NCBI GenBank assembly: GCA_027450165.1 | Contig: DAIDKE010000001.1 | Coordinates: 134,373 to 198,372, forward strand | Length of the DNA stretch: 64,000 bases | Direction of reading: 5' to 3' | Origin: Candidatus Saccharimonadota bacterium | GTDB lineage: Bacteria; Patescibacteriota; Saccharimonadia; Saccharimonadales; Saccharimonadaceae | In this document: piece after piece, positions 49,104 to 57,493 of the stretch | How the letters are laid out: every line of letters starts with the position of its first letter | Numbering within the stretch: position 1 is the first letter of the stretch | Made by a program: the position numbers and the translations under genes | The notes under the pieces: model-generated | The model's input: only the letters and a program-made list of their open reading frames with translations | What the model was told of the DNA's origin: nothing | Database searches by the model: none

Positions 49104-50945
49104 TTAAGCTAGTTTAGGCACCCTAAATGTTCCATGAGCTCGCAGCGCATTAAAGATAACAATCACATCAACGACCTCTTGCAGCCCGGCGCCGACAACC
49201 GCCGGAATATAGCCATTGGCCGCCACAATCATCAACCCGACGCTGATAGCTATACCAACCCAAATACTTTGCAAAGCAATTTTAATGGTGTGCTTGGCAA
49301 TCATAATCGCCTGAGCGCTCTTCGAAATATCGTCGACCAGCACTACCACGTCGGCCGTTTCGCTAGCAGCAGTTGAGCCGCGCGCGCCCATCGCCATACC
49401 AACTTCAGCCACCGCCAAAACTGGCGCATCGTTCACGCCGTCGCCAACCATCATAACCGGGCGAGTCTTCAGATTACGAACCGCATTCACTTTATCAACC
49501 GGTAAACACTCGGCTCGCACCTCAGTAATACCAACTTCTTTGGCGATTCGCTCGGCCGTCGCCTGCATATCACCGGTCAGCATTAGCGTGTGCCTAATGC
49601 CCAACTTTTTTAGATCAATAATGACCTTTTTACTTTCCGGACGAACCTCGTCGCGGAATAAAATCTCGCCCGCAAACTTGTTATTCACGGCTACGTAAAC
49701 TGCCGTTTCGCCAGCCTTAATATCGTCGGCCAAAATTGTCACACCGGCTTGTTTTAGAAAATCAGACTTGCCCACTAAAACTTCAAACTCGTCGACGCTA
49801 GCCCTTATGCCCTGGCCGGTTACTTCTTCGACGTTCGTTGGCGCCGACAAACTCAGCTTGCGACGCTTGCTTTCGCTAACCAGCGAGTTCGACAAAATAT
49901 GCGCCGATAGCTGTTCAGCGCTAGCCGCCAAACGCAAAATATCGTCGCTGTCGAATCCGTCCCTTGGCTTAACGCTCGTCACCGAAGGTTCACCGCGGGT
50001 CAGGGTTCCGGTTTTGTCAAACGCTACGGCACGAACGGTAGCTAAGCGTTCCAACACACCGCCGCTTTTGACGATAATTCCGTGCTTTGCTGCCCGGCTC
50101 ATACCCGATATCAGGGCAATTGGCGCCGCCAGTAGCAGCGGGCAAGGTGTTGCCACAACTAATACTTCAGCAAATCGCACCGGATCGCCGGCCATCGCCC
50201 ACGCCACCCCGGCAATCGCAAACGAAACAATCGTGAACGGCACCGCATAACGATCCGCCAAACGCACAAACGGCGCCTCGGTGCTTGAAGCAGCTTTAAC
50301 CAGTTCAATAATTTGCTGGTACTGGCTTTCTTTGGCCGACCGACTAGCGCGGACTTTAATCGCCGTGCCGCCATTAATCGAACCGCTCAATAGTTCTTCG
50401 CCCCGTTTGCGCTCAACCGGCAAGCTTTCGCCCGTCAGCGACGACTCGTCAAACTCGGCCGCCGCGTCGAGCAGCTCGGCGTCAACCGGCACCACCTCAC
50501 CAGGCAAAACTAGTAGCACATCGCCAACCTTAACGGCCGCCAATTTCACCTGAACCGTATCCTCGCCAACAACCTTATGCGCAATTTGCGGCGCCCGCTT
50601 TAGCAGGGCGTTTAGCTCACGGCGGGCCCTAGCGGCCGCAAAATCTTCGAGCGCTTCGCCGCCAGTCAGCATCAAAACAATCACAATCGCCGCCCAATGT
50701 TCGCCCACTAAAACCGTACTAATAATCGCTGTCACCGCCAAAATATCGACGCCATAGTGACCCTCGCGCAGAGTCCGCACCATGCCAACGCCCAATTTGG
50801 CAGCCACCACCAGCGAAAAACCGCTTAGCAAATAATTTACCGCCAATTGCAGCCCGGTCAGCTTAAAGATAAAAGCAACAACTATTGTCACCGCCGTCCA
50901 AAAAACAAAAGGATACGACCGTGCGAATTTTTCTATTTTTTTCAT
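49104..50945 (-). CDS. Heavy-metal-type P1B ATPase without N-terminal metal-binding domain
   Basis: 613 residues. TGES (171-174), membrane motif TPCPL (266-270), phosphorylation site DKTGT (310-314) and GDGVNDAP are intact. About six core helices plus two C-terminal ones. The membrane motif is TPCPL rather than the Cu-type CPC, and no HMA domain is present, so the metal is uncertain. Leaderless-type promoter TGcTATAGT (50962-50954) with 8 nt to the ATG. Adjacent to the light/oxidative-stress genes. Confidence 0.88.
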   Translation of the reverse strand: MKKIEKFARSYPFVFWTAVTIVVAFIFKLTGLQLAVNYLLSGFSLVVAAKLGVGMVRTLREGHYGVDILAVTAIISTVLVGEHWAAIVIVLMLTGGEALEDFAAARARRELNALLKRAPQIAHKVVGEDTVQVKLAAVKVGDVLLVLPGEVVPVDAELLDAAAEFDESSLTGESLPVERKRGEELLSGSINGGTAIKVRASRSAKESQYQQIIELVKAASSTEAPFVRLADRYAVPFTIVSFAIAGVAWAMAGDPVRFAEVLVVATPCPLLLAAPIALISGMSRAAKHGIIVKSGGVLERLATVRAVAFDKTGTLTRGEPSVTSVKPRDGFDSDDILRLAASAEQLSAHILSNSLVSESKRRKLSLSAPTNVEEVTGQGIRASVDEFEVLVGKSDFLKQAGVTILADDIKAGETAVYVAVNNKFAGEILFRDEVRPESKKVIIDLKKLGIRHTLMLTGDMQATAERIAKEVGITEVRAECLPVDKVNAVRNLKTRPVMMVGDGVNDAPVLAVAEVGMAMGARGSTAASETADVVVLVDDISKSAQAIMIAKHTIKIALQSIWVGIAISVGLMIVAANGYIPAVVGAGLQEVVDVIVIFNALRAHGTFRVPKLA

Positions 50946-51006
50946 ATGTCTTAACTATAGCAAAAACAGATTGATTTAACCGTAGCCCGCCTCGTCACGT
51001 CATCAA

Positions 51007-51693
51007 TCATTCGTGCGCTTCGCGCCAACGTGCGCGCACCTCTTCCTGAATATCATCAATGGCTCGCATTTCACCGTTATCTTTAACACACGAAACGCCA
51101 ACAAATTTATCCGGATACAGACGGCAAAGCTCTTCGTAATTGGCTTTGGCTAACTCCAAGTGGTTGGCGTCAGCTTCGTGAATATCACGCTTTTTGTCGG
51201 TGTAACTGCGGGCGGCTTTTTTATCGACATTGGCCTGAGCCAAGTTGGTCGGCATCAGCAGTACGATACTCAAATCTGGTCGAGGAATGCCCAAAATATC
51301 ATATTCCAGATGTTGCATTTCGTCATAAAAACGCTGTCGTTTATCAAACTCTGCAATTTTTGCACCTTGGTGAGCCAAGTTAGATGGCACGTAACGATCC
51401 GTCAAAACATCGCCAACCAAAAGTTTTTCCCTGAGTAAGGGGCTGGCCGCATAACGATCAATCGCATAGGTTAGCGATGCAAGATCAGGGTGGACCTCAC
51501 GACTCTCTCCGTAAGCACCGTCTAAATAGCGGCCGGAATAAATCGACGAATCCTCACCGTAACGCGGAAAACTAAGGCTAAAAACTTTCCACCCTTGCTG
51601 CTCAATATACTGATGCAATAATTTTGTGTGCGTGCCCTTGCCTGAACCGTCGCCGCCCTCAATGGCCACTAACAAATGTTTTGCGCCTACCAT
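51007..51693 (-). CDS. tmk: Thymidylate kinase
   Basis: 228 residues: P-loop VAIEGGDGSGKGTHTKLL, LTDRYVPSN (DR(Y/F) motif) and a LID region. Phosphorylates dTMP to dTDP. Sequence looks nearer to eukaryal/archaeal-type than to E. coli Tmk, as often in CPR. TGcTACAAT promoter plus GGGGAG ribosome site, so not leaderless. Confidence 0.87.
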   Translation of the reverse strand: MVGAKHLLVAIEGGDGSGKGTHTKLLHQYIEQQGWKVFSLSFPRYGEDSSIYSGRYLDGAYGESREVHPDLASLTYAIDRYAASPLLREKLLVGDVLTDRYVPSNLAHQGAKIAEFDKRQRFYDEMQHLEYDILGIPRPDLSIVLLMPTNLAQANVDKKAARSYTDKKRDIHEADANHLELAKANYEELCRLYPDKFVGVSCVKDNGEMRAIDDIQEEVRARWREAHE

Positions 51694-51737
51694 AAACTCC
51701 CCTGGTTATTTGCCTGTATTGTAGCACTTTCTGAACC

Positions 51738-52337
51738 TTAGTGCTTTTCCAGGTGCTTGCGCAGACGCTCCGCATAAAGAACATAGGTGTTGCGCGAATA
51801 ATTAAGCAGTTTTTTCAGCTCTAGCTTTTTTAAGACAATGCCGGCCGTTTCGCGCGTTAAGCCCAGCGAGTTTGCAATTTCTTGTTGCGTAATCGACAAT
51901 CGTTTTATCTTCTTATTCGGAAACGCCGAGCCTAAAGTTTCAGCAAAATACAGCAACGTCAGCGCTACTTTATCGTGCGCCTTTGATTGTTCCAACGCCT
52001 CAATGTGCTTCAAATTAGTTAGTAAAATCTTTGTCAGTCGAATGTGCCGACGATACAAACGGTCGGTGTCTTCGTATAGGTACTTTAGATATTCAGCGCA
52101 CGGCACTACCCGAATATGGCACTTCGTAAAAGCTTCGTAAAAATATTGCGACCTATCAATAAGTCCAAGCGAAAGTCCTATCGGTATATCTTCGCCAGCC
52201 GCATCAATCGAAATAATACGCTCATTCCCATCAGGGGTAATGGCGTATGTTTTAACAATTCCAGACTCAATAACATAAGTACCTTCCGGCACCTCGTCCT
52301 TTAAAAGAATCGTTTGACCCTTTTCAAAAACCAGCAA
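51738..52337 (-). CDS. Crp/Fnr family transcriptional regulator
   Basis: N-terminal cyclic-nucleotide-type beta barrel (VPEGTYVIESGIVKTY), dimer helix, and winged helix (LSITQQEIANSLGLTRETA). No Fnr-type cysteine cluster. First canonical start is TTG 52337, but coding clearly continues upstream (PESFLSTYRLLVFEKG), where GGAGG sits at 52388-52384 and the only codons at proper distance are GTA (52376) or ATA (52370). The true start is therefore probably non-canonical and about 11 residues longer. A CCCTA-N4-TAGGG element at 52408-52421 may be its operator. Confidence 0.83.
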   Translation of the reverse strand: MLVFEKGQTILLKDEVPEGTYVIESGIVKTYAITPDGNERIISIDAAGEDIPIGLSLGLIDRSQYFYEAFTKCHIRVVPCAEYLKYLYEDTDRLYRRHIRLTKILLTNLKHIEALEQSKAHDKVALTLLYFAETLGSAFPNKKIKRLSITQQEIANSLGLTRETAGIVLKKLELKKLLNYSRNTYVLYAERLRKHLEKH

Positions 52338-52407
52338 CCGGTAGGTCGAAAGAAAGCTCTCAGGCGTTATCGTTACTGCAAGCCCTCCGATCAGGGATGT
52401 TACATAC

Positions 52408-52421
52408 CCCTATATCTAGGG
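52408..52421. promoter_or_regulatory. Inverted repeat upstream of the Crp/Fnr gene
   Basis: CCCTA-TATC-TAGGG, 20 nt before the GGAGG ribosome site. Size and position fit an autoregulatory operator. Confidence 0.4.
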
Positions 52422-52455
52422 TACGCCGATTAACAGCGGCGCGCAAATTAACACC

Positions 52456-54270
52456 TTAGCTTAGCAGACGGCGCACACCAACCAGGCCAAGCGCAACCAC
52501 GACTATCGAGCCAATGGCAATCAGCAGGCGTAAGTCATATGAATCGACTGGCTTTTTTATGGAATCACTTAGAACCATCGCCTGAGTTGACTGCGAGTTA
52601 TTTGACGATGGCGGATAGGTGGCGCTTGTTTCGGTGGCAATAAAGTCTCGACTATCAATCACTTGAATTGGTATCTTCACACTGCTGGTAACGGGCGCCG
52701 TACTCGGCCTAAACTCAACCGGCTGCGATGGCTGTTGCTGAACCGTAGGATTACCGGCCGGCGTATCAATACCGAAGCTGCCGTACCAATTCTGGAAGAC
52801 ATTTATAAACAAGATACCAAACCAGCCGGTTAAACTCAGCTGACTATTCGTGACATTGGCAACATTTACCATTGCCTTAGCGTCACCGCTAGTTGCATTG
52901 CCAGCGGTCGTATTATTTGACACCGTTGCTGCACCGGATTGAGCGTTAACAGCGATGGTGTTGGTAATGCCATATTTTGATTGCGTTTGAACGGTTAAAT
53001 CAGGTGAGTAAGATGCATCAGACGTTACACCGTTACCAATCAAAGCCGACGTTGCACCCTGCGGCGCGTCGACAATCACACCAACCCATTTACCTAGTAC
53101 ATTCACAAATACCAGCAGACTATTTTGAGCGATAATTTGGTGACCAGATAAGTTAAAAATCACGACATTTGTTTGAGCGTTGCCGGTTGTGGCATTGCCG
53201 GCGGTCGTATTACCGAACACACTGGCTGCGCCGCTATTGGCGACGGCCGATATATTATTAATAATCGATTGCGTGTCTTGGTTTGATACCTGCGTCGTTG
53301 ACGAAGAATTAGTCGTGCCACCATTATTGGCGATCATTTGCGGAATAAAATCTGGTGCAATTAAAATATCGCCGTTCAAGTTTCCATATATATTAATCGT
53401 CCCGACAAATGACTGCTGCGTGGCGATCATGGAGTTCAAGACATTAACAACGTTGGCTACAGCCGTTGCCGAACCACTGGTTGCGTCGCCGGCGGTTGTA
53501 TTACCCGAGACTGTCGCATTGCCAGACGTGGCGCCAATGTTAAGGTTATTATTAACATTCAGATTGTTATTAACGGTCGCGGTCGACTGCAAATTTGCCG
53601 GTGCTTTGGCTTCAAGCATTGCCTTCAAAATTAGCGGACTTAGAACGATGTCGCCATTAACATCACCCAGCACATTTTGCGTAAAACTGGCCACTTTTGA
53701 ATTGTTGTCGAGCCCCAGTGTCGAGTTGACCGTATTGAGAATTGTAGCCGTCGATGCGGCATCGCCCGAAGTTGCATCGCCGGCGGTCGTATTATCAGCA
53801 ACCGTCGCGTTACCAGACGTCGCACTGCTATTAATGTCATTACCAACGCTGGCATCTGTATTTGATGTGCTGTTGGTGCTGGCCGACGTATTATCGGTCG
53901 GCTGATTTGTTGTCGACACCGGCGGCGCAATTATGACCGGTGCCGGCGGCTTTTCGTACACACCCGTCACCGGGTTGTACACCCACTGCGAACTGTCCCA
54001 ATGTCCAGTTTGGGTATTGTAAGTATAGGTCGGCTCCGCAGGTGCCGTCGGAGTTGTTGTGTCGGTCGTTACCGGAGTATTCGTCGGTGTTGATGTATCG
54101 GCTGTCGATGGCGGCGTCGCGCTGGCGTCAGTTGTTGTGGTGTCAACCGGCGTCGTTGGGGCTACCGCTTCGGCGCCAACTATATCCGCGAACGGATAAG
54201 TCGCCACAAGAACCATCGTTGCTAAATAAATTCCAAATCTTCGTAAAAGCCCGGTCCTTCGTCTGTGCAT
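52456..54270 (-). CDS. Large repeat-containing surface protein
   Basis: 604 residues. Signal peptide (1-33, ...YPFADIVGAEA), Thr/Pro-rich linker (36-75), a YNTQTGHWDSSQWVYNP segment, then four copies of a repeat around NTTAGDATSGDA (near 155, 255, 350 and 455) separated by Asn-rich beta segments (NNNLNVNNNLNIG), suggesting a beta-solenoid. It ends in one helix (LLIAIGSIVVVALGLVG) and RRLLS. No LPxTG-like motif. Repeats are shared with the next two exported proteins of the locus. Ribosome site AAAGGAGG. Likely a cell-surface fibre or adhesin. Confidence 0.82.
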   Translation of the reverse strand: MHRRRTGLLRRFGIYLATMVLVATYPFADIVGAEAVAPTTPVDTTTTDASATPPSTADTSTPTNTPVTTDTTTPTAPAEPTYTYNTQTGHWDSSQWVYNPVTGVYEKPPAPVIIAPPVSTTNQPTDNTSASTNSTSNTDASVGNDINSSATSGNATVADNTTAGDATSGDAASTATILNTVNSTLGLDNNSKVASFTQNVLGDVNGDIVLSPLILKAMLEAKAPANLQSTATVNNNLNVNNNLNIGATSGNATVSGNTTAGDATSGSATAVANVVNVLNSMIATQQSFVGTINIYGNLNGDILIAPDFIPQMIANNGGTTNSSSTTQVSNQDTQSIINNISAVANSGAASVFGNTTAGNATTGNAQTNVVIFNLSGHQIIAQNSLLVFVNVLGKWVGVIVDAPQGATSALIGNGVTSDASYSPDLTVQTQSKYGITNTIAVNAQSGAATVSNNTTAGNATSGDAKAMVNVANVTNSQLSLTGWFGILFINVFQNWYGSFGIDTPAGNPTVQQQPSQPVEFRPSTAPVTSSVKIPIQVIDSRDFIATETSATYPPSSNNSQSTQAMVLSDSIKKPVDSYDLRLLIAIGSIVVVALGLVGVRRLLS

Positions 54271-54290
54271 AACACCTCCTTTACCTCGGG

Positions 54291-54328
54291 GGCGGAAAGT
54301 GGTGGCTCACACCCTGCCACTTTCCGCC
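54291..54328 (-). promoter_or_regulatory. Strong 12-bp hairpin between two surface-protein genes
   Basis: GGCGGAAAGTGG / CCACTTTCCGCC with a 14-nt loop and no T-run, in the leader of the 604-residue gene. Might protect the upstream mRNA 3' end or attenuate read-through. Confidence 0.6.
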
Positions 54329-54349
54329 AATAACTCACCCAGCTATCTA

Positions 54350-54946
54350 CTAATTAGATACACTAACAGTAAAGCTAGTTGTACTGTCGTTGGTTGCATC
54401 ACCAGTTACGGCACTGCCGCCGGTGGTGTTATCCTGTACAGTCGCGTCACCCGAGTTCGCGCACTGGCTAACCGAGTTGTGAACATCGAGATGGTTATCG
54501 TTGTTCAAGTTAACATAGGTGTGACTATCAAAAGTAACCTTGTTTGATGAGTCAGGACCAGTGTTGTCGATACTACCCGAGTTATTTGTAGGGTCGTTAG
54601 TAAGGTTGGCCGTCGTTAAGGCCGACTGCGTGTTACTAACAGCGACATTACCAGTGACACTACTAGTGTTTGCCGCATTACCAGTTTGCGCGCCACCGGC
54701 TGTCGTGTTGTGGACAGCTACAGCACTACCGGTGTAGGCGTGTTGCTGGGTCTGGGCTGCTAAGTTAACCCTGTTTTCGTTGTTGGCGCGAACCGTGGTA
54801 CTAGTCTGGTTGCGAACCTCATTATTAGAGTCCGGTCCAGTTGTGCCGATCGTACCAGAGCTTGCTCCCGCAAACCCGGCTACACCAACTACAAGCGCCA
54901 ACGAAGTGAGGCCGGCGCCAGCAATTTTTTTAAAATTTGCTTTCAT
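54350..54946 (-). CDS. Exported repeat protein sharing the TGPDS motif
   Basis: 198 residues. Signal peptide (1-28), then GTTGPDSNNEVRNQ and a second IDNTGPDSSNKV copy, with two repeats HNTTAGGAQTGNAAN and DNTTGGSAVTGDATN. No membrane anchor at the C-terminus, so it is either secreted or held by partners. GGAGGG ribosome site 3 nt before the ATG. Small, abundant-looking and first in order before the 604-residue protein. Confidence 0.78.
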   Translation of the reverse strand: MKANFKKIAGAGLTSLALVVGVAGFAGASSGTIGTTGPDSNNEVRNQTSTTVRANNENRVNLAAQTQQHAYTGSAVAVHNTTAGGAQTGNAANTSSVTGNVAVSNTQSALTTANLTNDPTNNSGSIDNTGPDSSNKVTFDSHTYVNLNNDNHLDVHNSVSQCANSGDATVQDNTTGGSAVTGDATNDSTTSFTVSVSN

Positions 54947-55141
54947 ACACCCTCCTTTACCGTGTCGCCATAAACCTCACCGCAACAGGCGCGTACCCAA
55001 GCCCCCGCAGGGGAACATTCAACTTGGTTTCCAGCGAAGCTCCACACTCCGCACGCGACCAGTCCGTGAATCATCCTCGCGACTCAATCTGAGGATAGCT
55101 TGTAATTGGCTTGAACGTATACGAGAATTCTCACATATACG
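54947..55141 (-). promoter_or_regulatory. Structured 195-nt leader/promoter region of the surface genes
   Basis: Contains the palindrome GAGAATTCTC (55123-55132) flanked by GTATAC/CATATAC, and downstream a CCAAG...CTTGG hairpin enclosing CCCC-TGC-GGGG near 54993-55024. No ORF supported. Probable promoter and operator for the two repeat-protein genes. Confidence 0.45.
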
Positions 55142-55987
55142 TCATTTTGTAAGTGTTGAGCGAGAGAATAGTCGCATTACCCCAACAACCGGAAAAAGAA
55201 AGGTTGATAGCGAAGCCGAAAAAACTAATACTAATTTGGTTTTTATATTTTGGTAACAACTAAGCCATATTACACCCAGACCATACGCCGTAACGAGTAG
55301 CCAGGCGCCAAAAATTAACCTTAGCTCACCTACGGCAAATGCAGCCAAGATAATAGTGGCGAACAACATCACAGCGATTGTATCCCGAAAATGTGAGTTA
55401 TAGCGCAGGGTTGATTTCGGCTTACCGTCGCCAGTTATAAAACCGTCGCTTGTAAAAACTTTTGTCGGGCGGACAAGCTGCCAATAATCTTTTTCTAACA
55501 TCCGAATCACATCCATAAGCTGCGGGCCACTGCCTGTCTCAATCTTTTCGTAGACCGCAACCCGCCAAGCCGCTTGCTTATTTTGCGATGCCACAGCACG
55601 CTTGATTAACGCCTCGTCGACTACCTCGCCAGCATCCAGCACAATAACTACTGTGCCGCGCCGACTTTTGCTATAACCAAGTTTCAAGGCTTGGGCAGAT
55701 TGCTTTTTCGTTAAACCGGCACCTTTGACCACTAAAATATCGTAATTGTAATAGTGAACCTTATTCAGCGACTTAAGCGTCAGCGCCGTCGCCACATCTG
55801 ATTTTCCGATTGCGTCAACCACGACGGTTACCCATGGCTGCTTCGGCCGGCGCAAACAACGCATTTTATGCCGTAGTTCGGCCTGGTGGCGCAGGTCGAT
55901 AATCTGTTTTATCGATAACGCGACTATTCCAATCGCAAAGCAAAGCACCGCTACAAAAAAGCTAAACAACAAAATATCATCCTTCAT
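55142..55987 (-). CDS. Membrane protein with glycosyltransferase-2-like domain
   Basis: 281 residues: N-terminal helix, a soluble domain (50-190) beginning PWVTVVVDAIGKSD and containing NYDILVVKGAG and VVIVLDAGEVVDEALI, which follow the GT-A pattern of family 2 glycosyltransferases, then two to three helices. The usual DxD is reduced to LDAGE, so activity is uncertain. It overlaps the sortase gene by 11 nt, suggesting a role in modifying or assembling the surface proteins. Confidence 0.6.
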   Translation of the reverse strand: MKDDILLFSFFVAVLCFAIGIVALSIKQIIDLRHQAELRHKMRCLRRPKQPWVTVVVDAIGKSDVATALTLKSLNKVHYYNYDILVVKGAGLTKKQSAQALKLGYSKSRRGTVVIVLDAGEVVDEALIKRAVASQNKQAAWRVAVYEKIETGSGPQLMDVIRMLEKDYWQLVRPTKVFTSDGFITGDGKPKSTLRYNSHFRDTIAVMLFATIILAAFAVGELRLIFGAWLLVTAYGLGVIWLSCYQNIKTKLVLVFSASLSTFLFPVVGVMRLFSRSTLTK

Positions 55988-56579
55988 AGCCTGTTACTCC
56001 CGTCAGCCGAAAAGTAACCAGTGTGCGGTAGGCGTCAAAAACGCCAGAACAGGTTTGCAACACCAATTCCGGCGGACCGTCACTTGTAATTACGCTTGTA
56101 TCGGTCGGCGTAACCTGCTGGCTCGACGCATATTCATAATTAAATACCAGGCCTTCCTGGGTATAAACTTTCGCCTCACCGCCCTGAATGTTCGAGATGC
56201 TTCCAAATACCACCGCCGTGCCATGGCCGTAAATTAGCGTCATACCATTGTTATCATTTGGCGGCGTCGATGTGTCAGCAAAAAAAGCCGAACGGTCATC
56301 AATCGTCCAAGTTTGATTTTCTGGTGAATAGGTACCGGTGCGCACGCCGATGTCGATACCCACACTCGGCACAACAATTCGCGTTGGCGTGCCGATGTGA
56401 ATCACCCGCTCCTGCGGATGAAATGCGATTGGCATAACAGATGCAACGCGCACATCCACGACCGGCGCCACAGGTGCAGGGTACAAAATAACCGCAAACA
56501 TCACCACCAAACAAAGGTTTAATAGAGTAAGCGCGGCGTACACCGGCCAACTAGACGCGGCAAGTCGGCGTTTCACCAT
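55977..56579 (-). CDS. Sortase
   Basis: 200 residues. N-terminal helix (VYAALTLLNLCLVVMFAVIL), then a sortase beta barrel with His (LIYGHGTAVVFG), Cys (ELVLQTCSG) and Arg (DAYRTLVTFRL). Starts 5 nt after the stop of the exported protein gene ahead of it, which carries a C-terminal LPFTS-helix-basic tail, its likely substrate. Second sortase of the window (other at 42217). Confidence 0.85.
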   Translation of the reverse strand: MVKRRLAASSWPVYAALTLLNLCLVVMFAVILYPAPVAPVVDVRVASVMPIAFHPQERVIHIGTPTRIVVPSVGIDIGVRTGTYSPENQTWTIDDRSAFFADTSTPPNDNNGMTLIYGHGTAVVFGSISNIQGGEAKVYTQEGLVFNYEYASSQQVTPTDTSVITSDGPPELVLQTCSGVFDAYRTLVTFRLTGVTGYEG

Positions 56580-56584
56580 AATAC

Positions 56585-57130
56585 CTATGGCAAAACTTTA
56601 AAGTGTCTATATAGCAGCACACCGGCAACACTTGCTCCAGCCACTAGCGCCGCAATTCCAGCTACCCACTCGGCCGTCTGCAATGTGTTGTCGCTGCTCG
56701 TAAACGGCAGAGCGGCTGGCTTAACTTGCTCACTCGGTGTCACTGGCGTTGTTGGCGGCTCGGTCGCCGGCGTCACAACCGTCGCCACACAAGTCGACAG
56801 CGGATCACCATCATTAATAGCATTGTTAATTGTTACCGAAAAAGTCGTACCACTAGAGTTCGTCACCGAACCCGAAGTCGTACTACCCCCGGAAGTATCG
56901 CCACTGGTTGTTACCGTACCAGACGCCACCACCTGATTGGTATCGTTGGTAATCGTTACTGTGTTGGTATTATTCACCGTACACTGATACGTCGTGGTTG
57001 ACGTACACATATTGTTTGAATCCGGTCCCGTAAAACCGACCCCACAAGTTGCTTGCGCCGCTACCGGCGCCCCTGCTAATAATGGCGCCACCACCAAGGC
57101 CACTACCGTTAGTATGACTCGCTTCTTCAT
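56585..57130 (-). CDS. Exported TGPDS protein with sortase-type C-terminal signal
   Basis: 181 residues. Signal peptide (1-26), then CGVGFTGPDSNNMCTSTTTY, sharing the TGPDSNN block with the protein at 54350, and a Ser/Thr/Gly repeat segment (SGDTSGGSTTSGSV). The C-terminus ALPFTSSDN, a hydrophobic helix (VAGIAALVAGASVAGVLLY) and RHFKVLP is laid out like a sorting signal with LPFTS in place of LPxTG. Directly upstream of a sortase gene. GGAGGG ribosome site. Confidence 0.8.
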   Translation of the reverse strand: MKKRVILTVVALVVAPLLAGAPVAAQATCGVGFTGPDSNNMCTSTTTYQCTVNNTNTVTITNDTNQVVASGTVTTSGDTSGGSTTSGSVTNSSGTTFSVTINNAINDGDPLSTCVATVVTPATEPPTTPVTPSEQVKPAALPFTSSDNTLQTAEWVAGIAALVAGASVAGVLLYRHFKVLP

Positions 57131-57232
57131 AACTCCCTCCTTATGATTTCAGCTACCGTATACTTTTGGCATGTGTATTTTAGTTCATAATATGCCCTAT
57201 TAGCGAGATTTGTAAAGAACTATAACAATAAC

Positions 57233-57493
57233 TTAGCGACCGTACCTAGCTTCAACCTGCTGTTTGTTAATACCGTTCGTCAAATTTGTGTAGCCCATGC
57301 TGCGCAAAATCTGAATCGAAACATTTGATCGACTTCCGGTTCGGCAATACAAAATCATTGGCGTGTCTTTGGGCACACCAACCAGTTTTTTGGCGCCCGC
57401 CATCAGCTCGCTTGGCGGAATATTTAGCGCATTTTTAACGTGGCCCATCTTAAACTCAAACGGTTCGCGTACATCAATGATGATTGGTTTCAT
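57233..57493 (-). CDS. Single-domain rhodanese
   Basis: 86 residues: IIDVREPFEFKMGHVKNALN and active-site loop YCRTGSRS with catalytic Cys. Sulfur transferase. Overlaps the end of the Fur-family gene by 20 nt, so it is cotranscribed and probably controlled by that regulator. The 102 nt after it to 57131 contain only promoter-type AT-rich sequence. Confidence 0.88.
   Translation of the reverse strand: MKPIIIDVREPFEFKMGHVKNALNIPPSELMAGAKKLVGVPKDTPMILYCRTGSRSNVSIQILRSMGYTNLTNGINKQQVEARYGR

Noticed and set aside
53180-53905. Plus-strand 241-codon frame opposite the 604-residue surface protein
   Set aside because: Shadow of the repeat region (Ala/Val/Leu-rich by complement of Asn/Thr codons); no start signals.
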